Of a stretch of DNA of 35,034 nt, positions 31,533 through 35,034 are shown in pieces. The notes below the pieces were generated by a model that was given only the letters and a program-made list of their open reading frames with translations, did not search any database and was not told the DNA's origin. How positions within the stretch are numbered: position 1 is the stretch's first letter; every line of letters starts with the position of its first letter. The stretch lies in NCBI GenBank assembly GCA_031267895.1, contig JAIRYF010000057.1, positions 1-35,034 on the forward strand. Direction: 5' to 3'. The stretch comes from Candidatus Methanoplasma glyptotermitis. Lineage in GTDB: Archaea; Thermoplasmatota; Thermoplasmata; Methanomassiliicoccales; Methanomethylophilaceae. The translations under genes were made by a program, and so were the position numbers.

Positions 31533-32777
31533 TCATCCGCTGTGGCACGAGCGGATCAGATCGGCATCGATCTCTCCGGACCTTATGTATACGCTCTTCC
31601 CCTTTCCCGCCAGTATCTCGGACGGAAGATGTCCGATTTCTCTCACTGCCACCGCATCGCAGTCGGAGATCAGATCTGCGATACTTTCGATGTGGCCTCT
31701 GTGCAGAGCACCCGCTACAGGTTTCGACCCGTCGACGGCGACTGTTCTTTCTAAGACAACATTCCTGTCCGTGACGGAATATACATCAAAGCGCGAGGTA
31801 TTGCCGAAACCGCTGTCTATGCTTTTTCCGTCGGAGGTCGCAACGGCGACTCTGATCGTGCCGCTGTCCACTTTTACCAAGGACGGAGCGGATATTTCCG
31901 AAGACGGCCCGCATCCGGCCCGGCAGGACCCGAGTCTTACGAACTCAGATGACCGGTCTTCTCCGAGAAGACCTACCGCGTCCGCTCTGCACTGTCTGCA
32001 GTGGCGCATCATCCTGGCATCAATCTCGCAGAGATCCATAAGTTTCTTTCTTTCCTTGGGTGTAGGGGCCCTTCTGCCGCTGAACTCCGTGCCTTCCACA
32101 GGTATAAGGGGAAGTATGTTCACTATGTACGCACCCAGTGACTTGACCGTCCTCACGACATCCGGGATATGTACGTCGTTGATCCCGGGAATCATTACGA
32201 TGTTGATCTTTACAGCTATCCCGAGTTCTGTGCATATTCTGATTCCTTCCAGCTGGTTCCGCATCAGTGTCTCCGCACCCTCTCTCCCGGTGTATCTTCG
32301 GCCGTCCCACTGAACGCGGCTGTATATCCTTTCTCCAACGGATGGATCGGATGCATTCATGGTAACTGTCAGGAACCGCACGCCCAGATCGTACAGTCTC
32401 TGTGCGTTTCCGGGAAGTGCCAAGCCATTGGTGGATACGCACAGCGTAAGTTCCGGAAATTCTTTTTTCATCAACTCCAGCGTCCGGAATGTCTCTTCGT
32501 TCGCAAGGGGGTCCCCCGGACCCGCTATTCCTACGACCCTGAGATACGGTATCTTCTCCATCACTGCCCTTGTTTTCGCGACAGCCTCCTCCGGGGACAG
32601 AACCTCGCTCGTGACTCCGGGCCTGGACTCGTTGCTGCAGTCATACTTTCGGTTGCAGTAATTACATTGGATGTTGCATCTCGGAGCGACCGGAAGATGC
32701 ATCCTTGCGTACTTCTTGTGAGCCTCTTCGCTGTAACAGGGGTGTTCTCTGAGAGCTTCTTCCAGTCCGTCATCCAT
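31533..32777 (-). CDS. nifB: Nitrogenase cofactor biosynthesis radical SAM protein NifB with C-terminal NifX-like domain
   Basis: 414 aa. N-terminal HPCYSEEAHKKYARMHLPVAP, radical SAM motif CNIQCNYC (Cys34, Cys38, Cys41) followed by NRKYDCSNESRPGV, and the second NifB hallmark RHCRQCRADAVGLLGED (about 260-276) are all diagnostic. From about 310 a NifX-type domain follows (VAVATSDGKSIDSGFGNTSRFDVYSV), the fused form found in many bacteria; many methanogen NifB proteins lack it. NifB fuses two [4Fe-4S] clusters with a SAM-derived carbide to give the 8Fe precursor used by nitrogenases and methylthio-alkane reductases. It lies alone, about 24 kb from the H-D-K-X operon, the only visible user of its product. 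Confidence 0.97.
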   Translation of the reverse strand: MDDGLEEALREHPCYSEEAHKKYARMHLPVAPRCNIQCNYCNRKYDCSNESRPGVTSEVLSPEEAVAKTRAVMEKIPYLRVVGIAGPGDPLANEETFRTLELMKKEFPELTLCVSTNGLALPGNAQRLYDLGVRFLTVTMNASDPSVGERIYSRVQWDGRRYTGREGAETLMRNQLEGIRICTELGIAVKINIVMIPGINDVHIPDVVRTVKSLGAYIVNILPLIPVEGTEFSGRRAPTPKERKKLMDLCEIDARMMRHCRQCRADAVGLLGEDRSSEFVRLGSCRAGCGPSSEISAPSLVKVDSGTIRVAVATSDGKSIDSGFGNTSRFDVYSVTDRNVVLERTVAVDGSKPVAGALHRGHIESIADLISDCDAVAVREIGHLPSEILAGKGKSVYIRSGEIDADLIRSCHSG

Positions 32778-32783
32778 GAAGGG

Positions 32784-32802
32784 TATATCGCATTACGATA
32801 TA
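32784..32802. promoter_or_regulatory. Inverted repeat just upstream of nifB (putative operator)
   Basis: Seven-base arms TATATCG and CGATATA with a 5-base spacer, ending seven bases before the nifB start codon. Its place in the leader or core promoter suggests a repressor or activator site. No copy stands before the nifH-like operon. Confidence 0.45.
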
Positions 32803-32839
32803 TCTATTATTCCTTATAATGCGAGTAAATATAACTTTA

Positions 32840-32857
32840 ATATTCATATATGAATAT
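32840..32857. promoter_or_regulatory. 18-bp perfect palindrome in the nifB/MFS divergent region
   Basis: ATATTCATATATGAATAT is fully palindromic and contains TATA-like sequence for the rightward transporter gene. It shares ATTCATAT with the palindrome at 23067-23086, so the same kind of regulator may bind both. Confidence 0.5.
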
Positions 32858-33034
32858 ACGTATCGCCGCGGCTGCCGACAGCGCAGACAGATTATCAGTT
32901 CATCTGCAAAATATCCATCATATATATGTACAGGGAACACAGATGGACTGCCGGAAGTTGATACGATAGAAGACGGCAGAGCCTCCGAGGCTTCGGATGT
33001 CAGACTTAGGATCAGGGAGCAGCACAGTTATGCA

Positions 33035-34495
33035 ATGACAGTGCTGTCGGTGACCACCGTCGGTGCGCTTCTTGCATCGATACAGGGGTCCGCACTGCTG
33101 ATTGTTCTCCCGGAGATGATGGGATCGCTCCACATGGATTTCATGACCATGCTTTGGGTGCTTCTTGTGTATCTCATGGTGACCACGATAATGGTGTCCG
33201 TCCTAGGGAGGCTGTCGGACATGTTCGGGCGCAAGAAAATGTACGTGCTCGGATTCGCGGTGTTCTCTGCGGGTTCGCTGCTGTGCGGTTTCTCCGGTCC
33301 GGGGTTCGGCGGATGGGATTTGGTGGGCTTCAGAGTTGTACAGGCGATCGGAGGGGCGATGCTCCTTGCCAACAGTTCCGCGATGATAACCGACGCTTTC
33401 AGGAAAGAGAAATTGGGCTTCGGTCTCGGTGTGAATCAAGTCGCGGCCGCCGCCGGATTCGTGATAGGTCCCGTGGTCGGAGGCATATTGGCCCCCCTCG
33501 GCTGGGAATGGGTGTTCTTCATCAATGTTCCGATAGGTGTTTTCGGCACTCTGTGGGCGGCACACCGCCTGAGGGAACCCAAATGGGAAGTCAAAGTGCA
33601 GAAGTTCGACTGGACCGGCACAGCCGCATTTTTCATCGGTCTGTTTGGAGTACTGACAGCATTCACGTACATGTCGTTCGGCGATCCGAACATGACGGCA
33701 ACCATCTACATCATGTCTGCGGTAGGAGCGGCCGGTCTTGCGGTTTTCGTGTTCGTCGAACTCCGCGCAGCTTATCCCATGATGGACCTGCGCCTCTTCC
33801 GGGAAAGGAATTACGCGGTAGGGAACTTCAACAACCTGCTGAACGGACTGTGCATAGGGGCGGCGACATTCCTGCTTATTTTTTATTTCCAGGGACCGTG
33901 CGGCAAAGACGCTCTCACTGCGGGCCTCCTGCTGATCCCGAGCGGCCTGCCCATGATGATCGTCGGACCCCTGTCCGGAAAATTGTCCGACACTTACGGA
34001 CCCAGACTGTTCACCGCAACGGGACTTGCTCTGACCACGGCCGCGCTGGCGGGATTGGTGTTCATCGACGGCAGCACCCCGCTGTGGCAGGTTGCCGTGC
34101 TCATGGTCGTAATGGGTGTAGGCGGCGGGATGTTCGCATCGCCGAATGCGAGTTCTGTCATGACAGCGGTCCCTCCCGAACACCGCGGCAGTGCATCGGG
34201 TTCGAGGATGATGCTCCGCAACACCGGGTCCATGTTCAGTCTGGCGATTGCATTTCCGCTTGTCCTCTCGGGACTCAGCCCTGACGATATGTATCATATA
34301 TTTTTGGGCGAGGGAGTGGAACTGGTCAGTGAAGCCGCCATGTCAATGCTCGAGGCCGGCCTCAGCGAAGCGTTTGCCATATTTGCGGTAATATCTGCGG
34401 TTTCCGTTGCCGTGGCCATGATGCGGTCCGGCAGAAGCATACAGCACCGGCCGGCAAATCCGGCCGCCGCGGATGAAGAACAGTGCAGAGAGTGA
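33035..34495 (+). CDS. MFS drug/solute exporter, DHA2 (EmrB/QacA-like, 14-TM) family
   Basis: About 486 aa from ATG 33035. Fourteen hydrophobic segments are likely. The family motif A GRLSDMFGRKKMYVLGF lies between TM2 and TM3, motif C-like GFVIGPVVGGILAPLGWEWVFFINVPIG follows, and FFxNVPIG is typical of DHA2 transporters, which export drugs, dyes or metabolites by proton exchange. The frame is open back to 32819, but that stretch contains the 18-bp palindrome. Residues just before ATG 33035 (RLRIREQHSYA) look like the normal cytosolic N terminus, so the true start may be a little upstream; ATA 32966, behind a degenerate aaGTTGAT site, is one candidate. Divergent from nifB, with no evident functional link. 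Confidence 0.88.
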   Translation: MTVLSVTTVGALLASIQGSALLIVLPEMMGSLHMDFMTMLWVLLVYLMVTTIMVSVLGRLSDMFGRKKMYVLGFAVFSAGSLLCGFSGPGFGGWDLVGFRVVQAIGGAMLLANSSAMITDAFRKEKLGFGLGVNQVAAAAGFVIGPVVGGILAPLGWEWVFFINVPIGVFGTLWAAHRLREPKWEVKVQKFDWTGTAAFFIGLFGVLTAFTYMSFGDPNMTATIYIMSAVGAAGLAVFVFVELRAAYPMMDLRLFRERNYAVGNFNNLLNGLCIGAATFLLIFYFQGPCGKDALTAGLLLIPSGLPMMIVGPLSGKLSDTYGPRLFTATGLALTTAALAGLVFIDGSTPLWQVAVLMVVMGVGGGMFASPNASSVMTAVPPEHRGSASGSRMMLRNTGSMFSLAIAFPLVLSGLSPDDMYHIFLGEGVELVSEAAMSMLEAGLSEAFAIFAVISAVSVAVAMMRSGRSIQHRPANPAAADEEQCRE

Positions 34496-34866
34496 CGGAG
34501 ACACGGAAAGCGTACGGCATTTGTGCCTTGTAAAAATTTTCAGGCGCATTGAACAGATCATGGGAACACACAGCACACCAATGTACAGCAGTTATGTTCC
34601 TGTGAACAAAAAAACGGATATTTTTGCCTAAGATGCGTAAACAGAAGAGATGGGATCCCAATTCAGCGGCACAGCATGTGACACGAGAGGATAGTGTATG
34701 AGATGCCGGGGACAACGGAAGCGGCCGGGTGTGCGGTGTAATTACGAACATTTCGCGGGTATCTGTCAGACATTGTTTGTAAAAGTGTACGTTAGCTATA
34801 TATTTGGGTGTGCAGATACATTCCGTACACCTGTTATGAAACCGAAACGACAAGGAGCAAAACATC
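34496..34866. other. Intergenic region with promoter of the gene at 34867
   Basis: No gene is recognisable. The TATA-like GCTATATATTTGG at about 34795-34807 is a plausible promoter for the gene at 34867, with a leader of about 35 bases. AAGGAG about nine bases before ATG 34867 serves as ribosome-binding site. The T/A-rich stretch at about 34605-34630 may terminate the transporter transcript. Confidence 0.45.
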
Positions 34867-35034
34867 ATGAATATCAAACCTCTGAGAGGAACCGTTTCCT
34901 CCGTCAAAACATCCGCCCGCCCATACAGGGGGGGGGGGGAAATTATAATTTCCCCAGCCGTCTGAATGTAACTGTATTATTTGCTGCCGCTCTGTTTCTG
35001 GCAGCAGCATTCTTTGTAACGTATTCCGAACAAA
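34867..35034 (+). CDS. Start of a membrane/secreted protein gene with a G12 tract; OFF frame as sequenced; 3' partial
   Basis: ATG 34867 follows AAGGAG. As sequenced, the frame (MNIKPLRGTVSSVKTSARPY, then RGGG) passes the G12 tract and stops at TGA 34966 after 33 codons. With 10 or 13 G the frame continues as GGNYNFPSRLNVTVLFAAALFLAAAFFVTYSEQ to the edge of the window, that is, a basic N-terminal region and a strong hydrophobic signal/anchor segment. The open continuation with a membrane segment argues that the gene is real and switched by tract length. It probably encodes a surface protein, like the one at the left end; the body lies outside the window. Confidence 0.65.
34928..34939 (+). repeat. 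G12 homopolymer tract near the 5' end of a putative surface protein gene
   Basis: Twelve consecutive G after TACA. Same length and same phase consequence as the tract in res: 12 is OFF, 10 or 13 would be ON. It lies 21 codons after the start, a typical place for phase-variable surface genes. Confidence 0.9.

Noticed and set aside
33203-34297. 364-codon open frame on the minus strand
   Set aside because: It is a shadow of the MFS transporter, with low-complexity composition rich in Arg, His and Gln and no recognisable domain.

Overview
The window looks like a chromosomal piece of a methyl-dependent methanogenic archaeon, most likely of the Methanomassiliicoccales (Thermoplasmatota). The evidence is archaeal TATA boxes, a corrinoid protein paired with a MtaA/MtbA-type zinc methyltransferase, DUF1638 and HyuA-type proteins of the kind found beside methanogen methyltransferases, NifB and nitrogenase-like genes, and a CbiMNQO cobalt importer. 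The taxonomic call is an inference, because no rRNA is present.

Layout. 2-2020: end of a large membrane-anchored surface protein. 2445-2876: an unknown small protein. 3275-3347: tRNA-Ala(UGC). 3716-7807 (minus): an operon of nitrogenase-like H, D and K genes plus a NifX-like gene. The catalytic subunits keep the P-cluster and cofactor ligands but have an altered active-site region. The matching cofactor enzyme NifB lies at 31533-32777. 8315-12742 (minus): cobalt importer cbiM-N-Q-O-O. 12843-13172 (minus): a Cys-rich protein, divergent from 13309-15106, which holds a CobW-type GTPase, a His-rich protein, a 49-aa protein and a DUF1638 protein. 15471-19944: corrinoid protein, corrinoid:thiol methyltransferase, zinc-ribbon protein, HyuA-type ASKHA ATPase and a small protein. 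19984-21744 (minus): a short AlaRS. 21831-31401: an AT-rich defence-like island with a DpdA/TGT-like protein, an AbrB-like regulator, a UvrD-like helicase, a Cas4/RecB-like nuclease and a type III restriction-modification locus. 31533-32777: nifB. 33035-34495: an MFS exporter. 34867-end: the start of a secreted or membrane protein.

How the parts fit: cobalt import and metal chaperones can supply the corrinoid methyl-transfer system, and NifB can supply the cofactor of the nitrogenase-like enzyme. That enzyme may be of the methylthio-alkane reductase type, which would release methanethiol or methane from thioethers and suit a methyl-reducing methanogen. This functional link is a hypothesis.

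The most striking observations are these. Two separate G12 tracts, in the type III res gene and in the 34867 gene, both sit in the OFF frame and would both be restored by 10 or 13 G, which suggests phase variation. A lone in-frame TAG separates the Res helicase from its nuclease domain. At least four genes seem to start at CTG, ATT or ATA codons correctly placed behind Shine-Dalgarno sequences. A perfect 23-bp inverted repeat marks the island boundary.
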